From Argyresthia goedartella (Eukaryota; Arthropoda; Insecta; Lepidoptera; Argyresthiidae): DNA of 64,000 nt. This document shows positions 1 to 10,322 of the stretch, in pieces. A program made the position numbers and the translations under genes. The stretch is from positions 35,579,356 to 35,643,355 of the forward strand of contig OX463815.1 of assembly GCA_949825045.1 (NCBI GenBank), in the 5' to 3' direction. How positions within the stretch are numbered: the stretch's first letter is position 1; each line of letters begins with the position of its first letter. The notes below the pieces were generated by a model that worked only from the letters and a program-made list of their open reading frames with translations, was not told the origin of the DNA and did no database searches.

Positions 1-85
1 CAATTATCTTACGTCTTCAATGCGTAATTAATTAGCCATGAACGCTGGAATGCGAGAAAAAAATATTACTTACCTCATACATATA

Positions 86-148
86 TATAGATAATAAAAC
101 TTAACAATTATGTTATCTTAACATAATTGTTAAGTTTTATTATCTATA
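86..148. repeat. Perfect inverted repeat, 30-bp arms, 3-nt loop
   Basis: The arm at 86-115 is exactly reverse-complementary to 119-148, separated by TCT. The arms are AT-rich but not simple sequence (they contain AACTTAACAATTATG). A perfect hairpin of this size suggests a very small fold-back or MITE-type element, or recent palindrome formation. No flanking duplication was identified. Confidence 0.9.
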
Positions 149-741
149 CTAGACGTGCTTGAAGCGATCCTAATTGAAGGTTTTTCATATTCCCTAATGA
201 GATTAGGTTTCCAAGTTCAAAGTTAAATGTCAAAAATTTCTTTATTACTGTAGATATTCTAAGTAACTAATAATTTAAAACTAGACACGCCTAAAAACTG
301 AATACAATGAAAAAACACAATACTAAACAAATAAACCGCCCCAGGACATGCCCGACCCAAAGGTACCCATCACACTGGCAGCATTACCGCGCTGCACGGC
401 GAGTGAGATCCTTTGGATCAGGAACGCTCCGGAACGATTGTCAAAACCTCGGTCCTTCAGGCGTCGCCCAATGTCCTATAATAAATAAATGTAGATATTT
501 ACTTATACTTAGCAGACCAATTTTTTTGCCTCTACGCTACACTGGACAACTGTGGGAGAAGGGCGAAAAAACTCCCACAGATAGATTTTTAGATCTCTTA
601 AAATTGGTTGTGTTTATCTAATACAAATATTACAATATTAATAATTATAATTAATAAGCAGTAAAAATAATTACAAAATTATTAACAGCAAGTACTGTTG
701 AGCTAGATTAACCCCATACAGTCCCGTCATTTAAGTAAATC
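149..741. other. No gene recognised
   Basis: AT-rich sequence with a GC-richer patch at about 340-480. A 104-codon open frame at 307-621 has no recognisable motif and is treated as chance. The stretch 714-746 recurs in inverted orientation at about 21988-22030, so at least its end is dispersed repeat. Confidence 0.5.
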
Positions 742-1170
742 TTAAACATTCAAGTCGCCTTCTCTTACATGCTTTTTAAATTGCTCAAAAGGCAATTTCA
801 AAATATCCAGAGGCATCTTGTTGTAGTAGAGAATGCACTGACCCTTGAAAGAGTTGCTAACCTTCACCAGTCTAAACGGGAGAGCAACTAGTCTGTGACT
901 GTTTCTTAGTATAATATTACAGCTATACAGAAAATGTTGTAAGGTTCTTGCATACTTACACACTTAGAGCTTTTTAAAGCAATTTATTTTCGAAAATATA
1001 ATTATTTTCGAAAAGAAATTGCTTGAAAAAGCTCTCGTTTGGTGCGTTTTAAATTATAAATTGCTCGAATAGCTCTTTTCTGTAAAATAAAAATAATATC
1101 CGCTGCTTTCCCCCACAACAAGATACCATAGGACATGAAAGTAACTAAAATATACCCTATAGTACCCTAA
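742..1170 (-). pseudogene. LINE-A RT fragment, C-terminal end
   Basis: On the minus strand the 73-codon frame at 742-963 contains SNSFKGQCILYYNKMP, which aligns with KNSFKGNCVRFYNKLP near the end of the longer LINE-A copy at 26366-27922. Upstream, to about 1170, broken frames still show the stretch that reads SYGILLWG in the better copy (here VLWYLVVG in a shifted frame). This is the tail of a Jockey-superfamily (CR1/Jockey-type) LINE ORF2, with frameshifts and an acquired inverted repeat at 966-1035. It is non-functional. Confidence 0.75.
966..1035. repeat. Inverted repeat inside LINE-A fragment
   Basis: AGAGCTTTTTAAAGCAATTT on the left pairs with AAATTGCTTGAAAAAGCTCT on the right, with arms of about 32 nt, two mismatches and a short AT spacer. 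It interrupts the LINE-A reading frame, so it arose after insertion, perhaps by a templated inverted duplication. Confidence 0.75.
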
Positions 1171-1193
1171 AGCATACCATCATGAAGCACATA

Positions 1194-1209
1194 GGGGGGG
1201 GGGGGGGGG
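1194..1209. repeat. G16 homopolymer
   Basis: Sixteen consecutive G residues in an otherwise AT-rich stretch. It could form a G-quadruplex or reflect assembly uncertainty; the true length is not assured. Confidence 0.9.
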
Positions 1210-2044
1210 TGTTAAGATCCCCTAAGGAGGCAAAACTGACACCCGACACGGCTGTCTTTATTATCTCGAAGAAGAGAAATGAAAAACAGCTCCTCATTCA
1301 AGCTGAACAAAATCAAAATGGAGATTTATTTATGTAACAAAGCCTACAGCACAGAGCAAAATATTAGGGATTTATTTAGGGATGTGTTTGTTTGTGTATG
1401 TATGATGCCAATGTTTGAGTCATAGATTTAAACATATGGTCGCAACGGTATAATGAGAGAAATCTCGGCGACATCAATTATCCTTACAGATTTCCTTAAG
1501 CTGGAGCAATAATTGCACCCTGAACTGGCCGCGTGAGAGGTGGAATATGTCCACCGGGCTTATTCGCTAACTCAAATGACAGTAAAAAATGATGATCACC
1601 GAGTATAGTTTTCAACTTCCGACTGTAAAACCACACATTTGGTATTCCGTAACTTCGGTGCGCAATTTTAACATTTGAAAATGGCGTGCCGCTCGTGATC
1701 ATCACTGTGCTAGTTCGATGGCCACTGAAGGATATCGACTTCCGATAAATTGGTATTCAGTAATGATTTCGAAGTTTAGCCGTGGACCACCCAAAATGTC
1801 AAAATATAAATGAAAACGACTGTTGGATAGCAGTGTATTTAGGGTGAATAGTGATCATCACCGTAATACTAATCATTACTGTGTTTTAATTTAGTGAGTA
1901 CCTTTGTATTTATTGTTGTTGTTGTTATTGTGATTAGTATAGTGAATAATTTGTCTTTTTATCCAATATATTTATATCTTAATAACCTGTCAAACTTGTC
2001 AGTACTTGTTGCTAATTTTAGATATGGTATGAGCGTATTTATTA
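1210..2044. other. No gene recognised; probable Harbinger 5' flank
   Basis: No convincing coding frame. Because a Harbinger transposase start follows at 2045, part of this stretch may be the 5' non-coding region of that element. GATCATCACCG occurs at about 1592 and again, in part, at about 1853, but terminal repeats were not established. Confidence 0.35.
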
Positions 2045-2178
2045 AATGTCTTGCGAAGAGAACGCCGGGCAAGGCGAGCTTTGAGTGACCCCATGAATTT
2101 GCCGGACCAAGAATTTGAGGCTCACTTTCACTTGTCCAAAGAAGTCTTCCTCACTATATCCGAGGAGCTTCGCCCGTA
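2045..2178 (+). pseudogene. PIF/Harbinger transposase, N-terminal fragment
   Basis: The frame through 2047-2178 reads an Arg-rich stretch followed by LPDQEFEAHFHLSKEVF and SEELRPYL. This is the N-terminal pattern of PIF/Harbinger transposases, which normally continue into a DDE nuclease domain. The frame is cut exactly where the terminal inverted repeat of the next element begins (2179). No continuation was found beyond 3333, so the remainder has been lost or is unrecognisable. It is a dead fragment. Confidence 0.65.
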
Positions 2179-3333
2179 CCTTTACGTCGGGTATACCTAA
2201 AGCGTAGATTGACTAAGTCGCGTTAAGTCTAGTCATAATGCGAGTAGGCCTAAAGCGAAATAGGACAGGTGATATTTTGACATACAGATTTGCTGGTCTA
2301 TAGCGAAATAGGACAGCTGATATTTTGACACGTGTATCGTATAGAGTTGGTAGAACAACGGTACACATTTAAAAGTTCCGTCGCCATAAAAATGTACCAT
2401 ATTTGTCACTGTAAGAGACTATGTGTTTCATTGCGTACGAAGTACAAAAAATTAAAATCTTACTATCGGCGTCACCGTCGTTACAGACAAGAAAATTTTG
2501 GGCGATAATATTTGGTATTTGTAGGTCTTTTACTGATTTGTTACTCTTATCTAGTTTTAGAAATGTATTCCTTGCACGACATAATGAATCCTTTTTTGTT
2601 TTGTACAAACTTACTTCATTTATGCCTTCATTTTCGATATCCGAAGAATTGGTTTCATCAATATTTTCAGATTCCTGTAGTATCACATTTTCCAAAACTT
2701 CGTTAATGGGTCCAAACGATCGGCAAACTTCTGCCTTCGCCTTATCCACAATCACTGCGATTTTATTTTTTTCATGGTTCGGTTTAGATGTGTGTTCACT
2801 CACTATATCCACTAGATTTTCAGAATTGAGTTTCAATGAAGCACTACAAGACTTCCTGTTGGAGCAACGCCATAAAGAAGAAGCATCGTTATTTGTTTTA
2901 TTTTTGGTGTATGAAAAACCGTCCTTCAACACATTTTGTTTCCCCTTTTAATTGGTTATGAAAACTACCTTTTCCATTTTCATATAATTTAATAAATAAT
3001 TTCGTTAGAAAATTTATGAAAAACAGTTACACAATAAGATAAAATATTGAAAGTAAATGTCATTATTGATGACACATATTATCATAGAGCACTACATATA
3101 AGTGCCAATTCAAGATACGACGAAGAAGTCTGCATTAGTTCATTTAATTGTCGTTTAGGCATAACGCGATTAGGGCTTGTACAGATTTAGACTGGTAAAG
3201 ATTTAGCACTACTGAGAAATAGGCAGTCTACTAAATAGTCCAATATATTTCTAGGCCTACAGATCTTTTATTATGACATTTAGGCATAACGCGACTTAGT
3301 CAATCTACGCTTTAGGTATACCCGACGTAAAGG
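2179..3333. mobile_element. Mutator-like element with 47-bp perfect TIRs
   Basis: Positions 2179-2225 (starting CCTTTACGTCGGGTATACC) are the exact reverse complement of 3287-3333, giving 47-bp perfect terminal inverted repeats around 1.15 kb. Inside the left end, a block with GCGAAATAGGACAG and TGATATTTTGACA occurs twice (about 2258-2331), typical of subterminal repeats. The internal minus-strand frame resembles the N-terminal part of FLYWCH-bearing MULE proteins. At this length it must be an internally deleted, non-autonomous copy. The adjoining 9 bp on each side do not match, so the expected target duplication is absent or the border is misjudged. Confidence 0.75.
2369..2932 (-). pseudogene. 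FLYWCH-type MULE protein, truncated
   Basis: This 187-codon minus-strand frame begins with DGFSYTKNK, then LWRCSNRKSCSASL and a His near EHTSKPNHE. The spacing of aromatic, Cys-Cys and His residues fits a FLYWCH zinc finger, a DNA-binding module common in Mutator-like transposases. After an acidic linker come a stretch with SKILIFCTSYAMK and then KYGTF at the C-terminus, resembling the start of the MULE catalytic domain (family pattern D-G-T-F). The frame stops there, so the DDE core is missing. It lies wholly between the two TIRs. The protein could at most bind element ends; function is inferred from motifs only. Confidence 0.6.
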
Positions 3334-3494
3334 AAATCATATATGAAAATCGTAAAATTATATAAATGCTAATATGTAGTAAAATTTCAATATAACTAAA
3401 AGTTTTACCTTGCTAATTTTCGACGCAACAGGCAAGATACTCACTGAAAAGCACTTCAAAACTTTATTATACAAAAAAAAACGTGTTGGTGTTG
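3334..3494. other. Short AT-rich spacer
   Basis: Nothing recognised between the MULE and the inverted SINE copy. Confidence 0.5.
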
Positions 3495-3792
3495 TTGTTT
3501 TTGAACAACAACATCATAGCGTCACGACTTTTCCTATACGAGGTGGCAGAGGCACAATTGTGCCCACTATGAGCCAGTTATTAAACATTAAATAATATGC
3601 GTAACAGGGGGCTAGCCCATCGCCGCAGTAGAGTAATGAAGATTTCCTCACGATGTTTTCCATCACCTTTGGAACGTCCGTATTTAAGATAAATTAATTA
3701 TCTCACTGGTACATGGTCAGGAATCGAAGCTGCATCTCCTGTGTGAGAAGCAAGCGTGAAACTCACGAGTACATGGAGCTCTTTTTGAAGTA
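3495..3792 (-). repeat. tRNA-derived SINE (family S1), degraded copy
   Basis: This stretch is the inverted, diverged counterpart of 10323-10612. Shared blocks are GGCACAATTGTGCCCAC, GAAGATTTCCTCA/TGATGTTTCC-type sequence, and a tRNA-like B-box region around 3725-3740 (reverse complement TTCGATTCCTGACCATG). The A-box end near 3780 is damaged. Elements of this kind are transcribed by RNA polymerase III and mobilised by LINE enzymes. Confidence 0.7.
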
Positions 3793-4219
3793 TAAGTACT
3801 TCCACATTTTTGACAACTCAAGTGGCGAACATATTGGCCGCAAAAATTAAAGATAATGGTGCCGTTCAATTATTTCATGTAATCAAGGATATCAGATAAG
3901 CCGGGTAATAGATAGAGTGGTAACAATTTCATGTCGATGAGCACTGAGAGTTTCTGGTCATCACCGAAAGATCATGTGACATGAAGGCGATACAGAATAC
4001 CAAAACAACAGAGAGGTCGGTTGGTCACTGAGATCGGTTATCATCATTTCACTGTTGTTCACCTTCATCTCTCAAAATTAGCGAATAAGCCCGCTAGTCT
4101 GCGAAGTGAGTGTTGTAGGTTCTTGGGAGGCGGCAGCTAGGAGAATTGGCCGCGTAGTTAGTGTGGGTGTAGATAAAAAAGCTCACGGATACAGCTAGAT
4201 TTAGCGGATTTAGCGGACC
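3793..4219. other. No gene recognised
   Basis: No supported coding frame, RNA or terminal repeat. It may include undetected upstream RTE sequence. Confidence 0.4.
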
Positions 4220-5137
4220 CTAGAGCAGTACCTGTGGAGCGCTGCGACGATAGTGATCTACCTCCGATCTCTTCAGACGAAGTACAGTACGCTCTAGGCA
4301 AAATAAAAAAGACAAAGCATCTGGAGACGACGGGGTGCATGTCGAGATGCTGCAGGCTGGTGGAGGGCCCGTCATTAAATTTCTCAGAAAACTCTTCAAC
4401 ACCGTTCTCGCTCAGGGTGTTACACCCGATTCCTGGAAGAACGCAATTGTAACGATTCTTCACAAAAAGGGGGACAAGATGAATCTGTTTAATTACCGCC
4501 CTATAAGTCTGCTCTCTCAAGTCTACAAACTGTCCGCCAAAGTCCTGTGCCATCGTTTCACTACCACCCTCGACGAATACCAACCTGTAGAACAAGCTGG
4601 CTTCCAGAGCGGATACTCGACCATGGACCACATCCATGCGGTCAAGCAGCTGATGGAAAACCTTTGTTGACTATGAGATGGCATTTGACAGCGTAGTGCA
4701 CTGGACCGTGTTTCACTCTCTCCATCGCTGCGGAATTGACATGCGATACGTCGATATCCTCCGGAAGCAGTACAGGTTCGCGAAAATGCAGTTGCGCATG
4801 CATAGATACACCGACTCTGTGGCTATAGACCGGGGCGTCTGACAGGGTGACACTCTCTCACCCAAATTATTCACCAATGTTTTGGAGGATATTGTAGTTG
4901 GATTGGAGCGAGAGAGGTTTATGTTGACTATAAACGGGGTGCTCATGTCGCATCTCAGGTTCGCGGATGATCTCATTCTCGTTGCCAAATACGTCTCAGA
5001 TCTCCAACATATGCTCGCAGAACTGCATGAAGCTTCCCTGAAAGTCGGTCTCAGGAACATGTCCAAGACCAAGATCATGACGGATCGCTCTTTAAATGTA
5101 CCGAACATAATTGTTGGCAACGACAACGTACAGATGG
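4220..5137 (+). pseudogene. RTE-type LINE reverse transcriptase fragment (RTE-1)
   Basis: Broken plus-strand frames encode a reverse transcriptase: the linker FNYRPISLLSQVYKL, then QPVEQAGFQSGYSTMDH, a motif A region with MAFDSV, a motif B region and the catalytic RFADDLILVA at about 4960. RTE-clade LINEs encode a single endonuclease-RT polyprotein; only the RT core remains here. Defects seen are a frame change near 4310, a stop just after 4667, and an in-frame TGA at about 4840 where the QGD motif should be preceded by Arg (GV*QGDTLSP). At 5137 the sequence switches abruptly to minus-strand LINE-A, so the 3' part is missing. It is dead. Confidence 0.8.
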
Positions 5138-5385
5138 TCAGCTGCTTTCCCCCACAACAAGATAAGATAGGACATGACACTATGAAAGTAAAAAAACTGC
5201 GCCTAACACAGCGTAACTCGCAGAACTGCAAGGAACTGTAATTTGCTATCAATGGTTATTCCGAGAAGCTTCGTAGCATTTACTAATTCTAACGTGTTGC
5301 TGTCTAAGTTGTCTACACCAAACTGGTCTCAACTTGCCTAACATTTGGAAGTGACTATTTGATACACTTAGTCTAGAAACCCTGG
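5138..5385 (-). pseudogene. LINE-A fragment with internal deletion
   Basis: The reverse strand reads LLGITIDSKLQF, then an abrupt jump to FYFHSVMSYLILLWGKAA, both landmarks of the LINE-A ORF2 C-terminal half but normally about 50 residues apart. Nucleotide similarity to 22110-22250 (AACTGGTCTCAACTTGCCTA) confirms the family. It is a deleted scrap joined directly to the RTE-1 fragment. Confidence 0.7.
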
Positions 5386-5765
5386 AACGTCAAGGGATCC
5401 AATTGAAATGATGTCTGATATCAACCGCCACATGACACTCCGTACAAGCGGTGCTTGGGGATAAGTGTCTTAAACGATTTACAATCACTAATTAGCGATC
5501 ATGGATGTGGCGGTCAAAGTTAAGCACCCACATTACAAATAAGATATTTACATAAGGTGAACTACAACTAAACAGATGTTCGCTAAAAACTATATCTACT
5601 GAAGCATTTAATATTAGCCTGGCAAAGCATTTAGTAATAATTCAGATTTACTGTTATAGTCACTGACTTTTTTTAATTTAAAAACTTTATTGAATTCTGT
5701 TTGAATAATGTTGAAGAAGTTTGAGTAGATTTTGTTTGGTTCTGTTCTGTCTCTAGTCTATGGGA
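5386..5765. other. No gene recognised
   Basis: AT-rich, without a supported coding frame or repeat structure. Confidence 0.45.
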
Positions 5766-6128
5766 TGTGATGATGATGATGATTCCGACCGATTTCGGTC
5801 ATGGCGATCACTTCTACTCCTAGTCGGTTTCGCGCGCGTGCGCCCGAACATGGCTTATGTAGACGATCTTCGCAGCGAAACTCCTTGCGCATTAGGGCCA
5901 CTTAAGTACGCCACCCGCGTAGTTGTAGGTAATGGCAGCAGGAGGGCGGGCTTTTAACAGGTCGCGTTTTATACCAAGGTCAGCTTTACGCTGATCCTCG
6001 AACTCGCGTACTTGCCTCTTCACAATTCTGCGCCATTCTGGCCGTTGTGCTGCCAAACCTTACCATTGAGAGGGCTCTATGTTGCATCTTCTCACGTGTC
6101 GCTTCTGAACATCTTTGTATCGGTGAAG

Positions 6129-7860
6129 CTACCCGCCATGTTTTCGCTTGCCCTCCTCCAGTTCAGAATAAAAGATGCGCTTCGCCACTCTCTCCTCTTT
6201 CAAACGTGATACGTGACCGCACCATCGAAGCTGCCGACGCATTAAGTAGGCTTCAATGCCACCAACATTGGCTCGTCGCAGAACTTCGGTATTACGCACA
6301 CGGTCGGACCATTTGATTTTCATAATGGATCGAAGGCATTTAAGGTGGAAACGATCCAGAGTGCGTATGTGGCGGCGATACAAACACCACGATTCAGAGG
6401 AGTATAGGAGTATAGGACTGTTGATCTCAGCATCAAGGTCACACTTGGATGTAATAGTGTTCCCCAGATAACGATATTTGTCCACCTGTTTGAGCATATC
6501 CTCACCAATCTTTATCGACAGTGTCTCTTGACAATGGGTGTCCAGGGACATGATTTCTGTCTTTTGACCGAATCTTTAGGCCGAATTTATAGCAAGATCG
6601 GTGAAACGCGGACATAAGCTCTTGCAGGCCATTTGGGGTTTCTGCTAGAAAGCATAAGTCATCAGCATACATGATCTCTGTTATCAACGCATACGAGACT
6701 TTAGTACATTTAGGCGATTTAGGAGCACTCTGGCAAAGGCCTTTCCTGGGGCAGACAAAAGCGAAATACCGCGGTAACAGTTGCAGTCAGAACGGTTACC
6801 CTTATTATTGTAGAGAGCACTAATGCGCGACACTTTGAAGTCATTAGGGACCCGCTCTTCCTCCCACATTCGAACAAACAGTTCCCAAACCAACGTATAC
6901 ATCTCATCACCGCCGTATTTAAGTAGCTCTCCCGGTATAAGGTCAATGCCAACCAACCGATTGTTTTGCTGCTGTCTGATGGCAGTGACAACTTCGTCAC
7001 GTGATAAGGGCTCGTCCAGCTCGATGGCAAGCGGGAGTTGAGGCATTAAGCTGATATTTTGTAGATCGGCTGAACGATCTACGTTGAGCAAGGTATTGAA
7101 ACGTTCAGCCCAACGCATAAGAACATCCTGCTTGCTTGTTAAGAGGTGCATGCCGTCTGTAGACCTTAAAGGCACCTTAGCTTGGTAGGATGTACCAATC
7201 AACTTACGTACCTCGCTGTAAAACTCCCCAAGCTGGTTATGGTCAGCGAGCTACTGCATGTGACAAGCTTTGTCCTGCCACCAACTGTCTTTTATTTGAC
7301 GTGACAGCTTGCGCAATTCTAGGTCACTGGCTTTGACTACCGCAACGCTTTCACCTCTACTACCATGCTGTCGCAGGAGGTATCGGTGTTTGTCGAGTGC
7401 TGCCCTGAGAATCTCATCATTTTCATCAAACCAATCTTCATTACGCCGGTCATTTCTACCTATAGTAACAGAAGCGGTGTCCATAATGTGAGAAGATAAA
7501 GTCCCCCAGGCAACATCAACATCACCTGTCTCGCTACTAGGCAACGGCTTCTCGGTCAAGGCTTTAGCATATTTCTCCCTCACCTCGGGATCTTGCAGCT
7601 TCTTCACGTTCAGAGACGCAAGCTTTTTAGTAGTGGATCTACGAGGGTGATGGAGGTGAAGAAAATTGTGTCCGTCCAACAATGCGCGCCACGCATGACA
7701 CGGGTGACTTGCACTTGACGGATATATTTTTGCCTTACAAAAGCATAATCGATCAAATGCCAGTGTTTGGATCTAGGGTGCATCCATGTTGTCTTGTACT
7801 TGGCGGCGAGTCTAAACATATTGTTCGATATTGCCAAACCGTATTGAGCACAGAGACTGA
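6129..7860 (-). pseudogene. RTE-2 linker and reverse transcriptase
   Basis: After the Harbinger insertion the minus strand continues with KYKTTWMHPRSKHWHLIDY and RGAHCWTD, the end of the endonuclease domain. A linker follows with NEDWFDENDEILRAALDKHR, then RT sequence: NCYRGISLLSAPGKAFARVL at about 6725. Downstream the expected template-grip, FD and QG motifs are absent, and the text resumes at MYADDLCFLAETPNGLQELM, so roughly 120 residues are deleted at about 6685. The C-terminal part has [18 protein letters not shown] and [12 protein letters not shown], typical of RTE polyproteins. Further frames to about 5830 are degraded. It is catalytically dead. Confidence 0.8.
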
Positions 7861-8124
7861 CACCCGTTTGCACTAAACATAAGAATCGCCTTAGTTCTTT
7901 CCTAACTTGTTTAGGCTACTCCTAGCAAAAAAAGTGAATGCACTAACCCTAAGCCATTCCTAAGTCTACTTAGAAGATTATTAACTTTATGAGCCCGATT
8001 AGGAGACGCCTAAGTTTAGGCAATACATAGGTTGTGTTTGTTTTGTAATCTATGGATAATTTGTCTGTCAAAAAAAATTATTTTGCTATGCGTTAGGTTA
8101 GGTCAAACAAAGATCGCAATCACC

Positions 8125-8298
8125 ATGGCAGAGGATATATTAAATTTCCTTGAATTCGTAGAAGTCGATTTTCATAACGAACGGCACGCGAGAGCTCGCC
8201 TAACAAGACCACGACTAAACTGGTTCCAAAATTTCGATGAAATCGACTTCTTCAAGCGGTATAGGATGTGCAAAAGTACAGATTTGTGTAACCTTTGA
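8125..8298 (+). pseudogene. Harbinger transposase, N-terminal remnant
   Basis: From the ATG at 8125 the frame reads MAEDILNFLEFVEVD, then RPRLNWFQNFDEIDFFKRYR, matching the start of PIF/Harbinger transposases, where a basic region precedes a conserved D-F-x-x-R-[FY]-R patch. It lacks the entire DDE catalytic domain. The family fit ends near residue 51 (about 8277); the last codons belong to the deletion junction. It is transcribed away from the left TIR, as in full-length relatives. Confidence 0.75.
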
Positions 8299-8397
8299 GA
8301 TGATGCACTGGCCTTCTTCACACAACAATCGCACCAACCTGAATTTATCCTCCGCCGTAAAGTTCGGGGTTCTTTTACGTTTCAACTTATTTTCCAT
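8215..8397 (-). pseudogene. Harbinger Myb/SANT-like protein, N-terminal remnant
   Basis: From the ATG at 8397 the minus strand reads MENKLKRKRTPNFTAEDK, then FRLVRLLCEEGQCIISK. This is the first helix region of the Myb/SANT-like (MADF-type) DNA-binding proteins that Harbinger elements encode beside the transposase; in the family it helps bring transposase to the nucleus and to element ends. After about 30 residues the frame runs into the antisense of the transposase remnant, so the rest is lost. The open frame extends upstream to 8580, but the conserved part begins at 8397, which is the preferred start. Confidence 0.7.
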
Positions 8398-8864
8398 ATT
8401 AACGAACGATGGCAATTCACAATAAATATAATAATACATAATATTGTTATTGTATCTTAAAAACGTTTCGAATTCAAATCTGCCTAGTAGGTTATATATG
8501 TACTCTTTGTCTGCCTGCTTGTTGCTTGACTGACAATGACAATTGACATTGACTTTCGGTGTATTGACGTTCGCAAACAAAATATACCAAGGCCTTATCT
8601 TTCATCTCCTTCTAACTCACAACTGAATCACTGTAAAGAGAAAGCCAAAATATATTCTATAGTCTACATTACTAGCTGGTTTATAAAACCATAAACAATC
8701 AATCTTTACATTCATTCAATCATTCTCTTAACTAGGTAATGCCTATGCTACGACATAAGTAAGATAAATCTGTCAGTGCAATATATTTTTTTAGCTAGGC
8801 TGTTCTTAGGGTTAGGAGTATCTTAACTAGGACAAGCCTAACTTACGTTTAGTACAAATGGGTA

Positions 8865-9664
8865 TGAGTAGCAACTGACCATTGCTGTTCATGTTGCCGA
8901 CTCCATGTCTACCCAGAACTCCAGGCCAAGCCTCATAGTCTCGTCCAACTCTAGCATTGAAATCGCCCAGCAATAGAATCTGCTCTTTGGCGTTTATGCT
9001 GTCTAGGCAATGGGTCAATTATTCGTAGAACTTGTCCTTGATGTCATCAGATTTGTCTAGCGTTGGAGCATAAACACTGATGACATTAAGGTAGTTATCT
9101 TTGTCCAGGTGAAGGCGCAATGTGGTCACGCGGTCGGAGATGTGTACAGGGTACTCCTCCAGTCGCTTTACCAAGTTATTCTTGATGGCAAATCCTACAC
9201 GCTGATCGCCGAGGTTCGGACGCAGCGGTACCTTTCCAGAAGAAAGTATAACCACCACCATCTTCCACCAGCTCTCCTTCATCCGCCAGATGTGTCTCGC
9301 TGAGAGCAGCCACATCCACGTTATAGCGATGAAGTTCTCGAGCTACAATGGCGGTTTTGCGTTCAGGACAGGCGTTGCCAGCTCGATCAAGAAGGGTTCT
9401 CACGTTCCACGCACCGAATGTCATGATAGGTGTTTTCATGTTAACATTTCTTTTGCATTTTCGACCACGCTTAAAAGTGATGCGGTGGCAGCCGCGGTTA
9501 CTACCACCCTCCGAGTAGGAGCAAGCAATTTTTAGGACACCTTTTCTAGTCCCCTCCCCGGCTGAGCGAGGAAAGCAGTGCCTCTCTAAATACAGCTGCT
9601 TTGTCATCCCGGGTGCTGCCTCAACCGCACTGTTGCCCCAAAGTTGCAGTGCGAAAGCGGCCAC
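8865..9664 (-). pseudogene. RTE-2 apurinic-type endonuclease domain
   Basis: Adjacent minus-strand frames show AWNVRTLLDRAGNACPERK, then AALSETHLADEG and GGGYTFFWKG, then VGFAIKNNLV, VISVYAPT and [19 protein letters not shown]. These are the ordered motifs of LINE APE-like endonucleases of the RTE/BovB type (relatives of craniofacial development protein 2). The catalytic Glu of SET, and the Asp and Asn of GDFNARV, are visible. The enzyme nicks target DNA to prime reverse transcription. A frameshift lies at about 9180 and a stop at about 9018, so no intact protein is possible. The frame breaks at 8864 where the Harbinger element begins. Confidence 0.8.
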
Positions 9665-10322
9665 GGCGTGTAATCACACCCCAGGACCGCCTATGTGCTG
9701 GATTCAGGCATAGCCTGGCTTGCATCAAACCAGACCTCTCTACCTTATCCCATCGCCACAGGACTTAAGTGAAATCGGAGTCCAATTAACGGAAGCGGTC
9801 AAATACGCAGGAAATTTTAGGGTGCGCGAACGTCCGCGTAAACGCAAGCGCTCTTGCGCAACACTCGTCTTCCCTCTTCTTTGTTCAGTGGAACGGGAAA
9901 CCGCTACGACTGAAGAAGAGGTCAGATGTTGTGTCTGGCCGCCGGTAACTGTAAGCCCTCTACCGGCGCCCTAGGCCATCCACCTTGCCTTACTGAATCG
10001 CCGAGTCCGCCAAATAACTTTGCATATCTGCTTTCTGTTGCCTTCCTCGCCGAGTCAGATTTTATGTGCTATGCGGGAGGGTTCCGCGTATAACTTGTCC
10101 ACCGAAATGGCAAGCCCCTCATCCAGGTTTAGCCCGTGAGCCGACACGGTTGCCCGGGGTGTGGCCGCTGCGCGTATTACAGCTACTAGGAGCCACTGGT
10201 GAGAGTTTATGAGCTACCAGCGAACTTTAGAACTATCTTTGCTACTTACAGAGAAGTCGGCTGGCAGAGATAGACGCTAATAACCCACTACACCCCTATG
10301 GGATGTAATAGGCCTATAAAAT

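Larger units (their letters stand above)
7861..8864. mobile_element. Internally deleted PIF/Harbinger element, TSD TGA
   Basis: Terminal inverted repeats of about 22 bp (7862-7883, ACCCGTTTGCACTAAACATA, against the reverse complement of 8842-8863) differ at three positions. The flanks are TGA at 7858-7860 and TGA at 8865-8867, a 3-bp duplication as expected for Harbinger. Reading RTE-2 across the insertion, with one TGA removed, restores a continuous LINE frame, which confirms both borders. The element keeps the 5' ends of the two genes typical of autonomous Harbingers, converging on each other: a transposase start (plus) and a Myb-like protein start (minus). The whole middle is missing, so it depends on an active relative. 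Confidence 0.88.
5766..10310 (-). mobile_element. RTE-type LINE, near full length, dead (RTE-2)
   Basis: A minus-strand LINE with, in order, a 5' non-coding region (about 9665-10310), endonuclease, linker, RT and C-terminal region, ending in an ATC-repeat tail at about 5766-5780, as RTE elements often end in short repeats rather than poly(A). There is no separate ORF1, as is usual in this clade. It is broken by a Harbinger element at 7861-8864, several frameshifts, and a deletion at about 6685 removing the RT motifs between the fingers and the YADD box. The 5' border is estimated from the end of recognisable GC-richer sequence. Confidence 0.75.

Noticed and set aside
307..621. 104-codon plus-strand frame near the window start
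   Set aside because: No motif, low-complexity start, and no supporting context; treated as chance.
2179..3333. A 9-bp MULE target duplication
   Set aside because: The flanking nonamers differ, so no duplication can be claimed.
4220..5137. Bacterial-type RT systems (retron, DGR, group II intron)
   Set aside because: All RTs here sit with APE-type endonucleases, LINE tails or TE contexts in eukaryotic sequence; no intron RNA or retron structure is seen.
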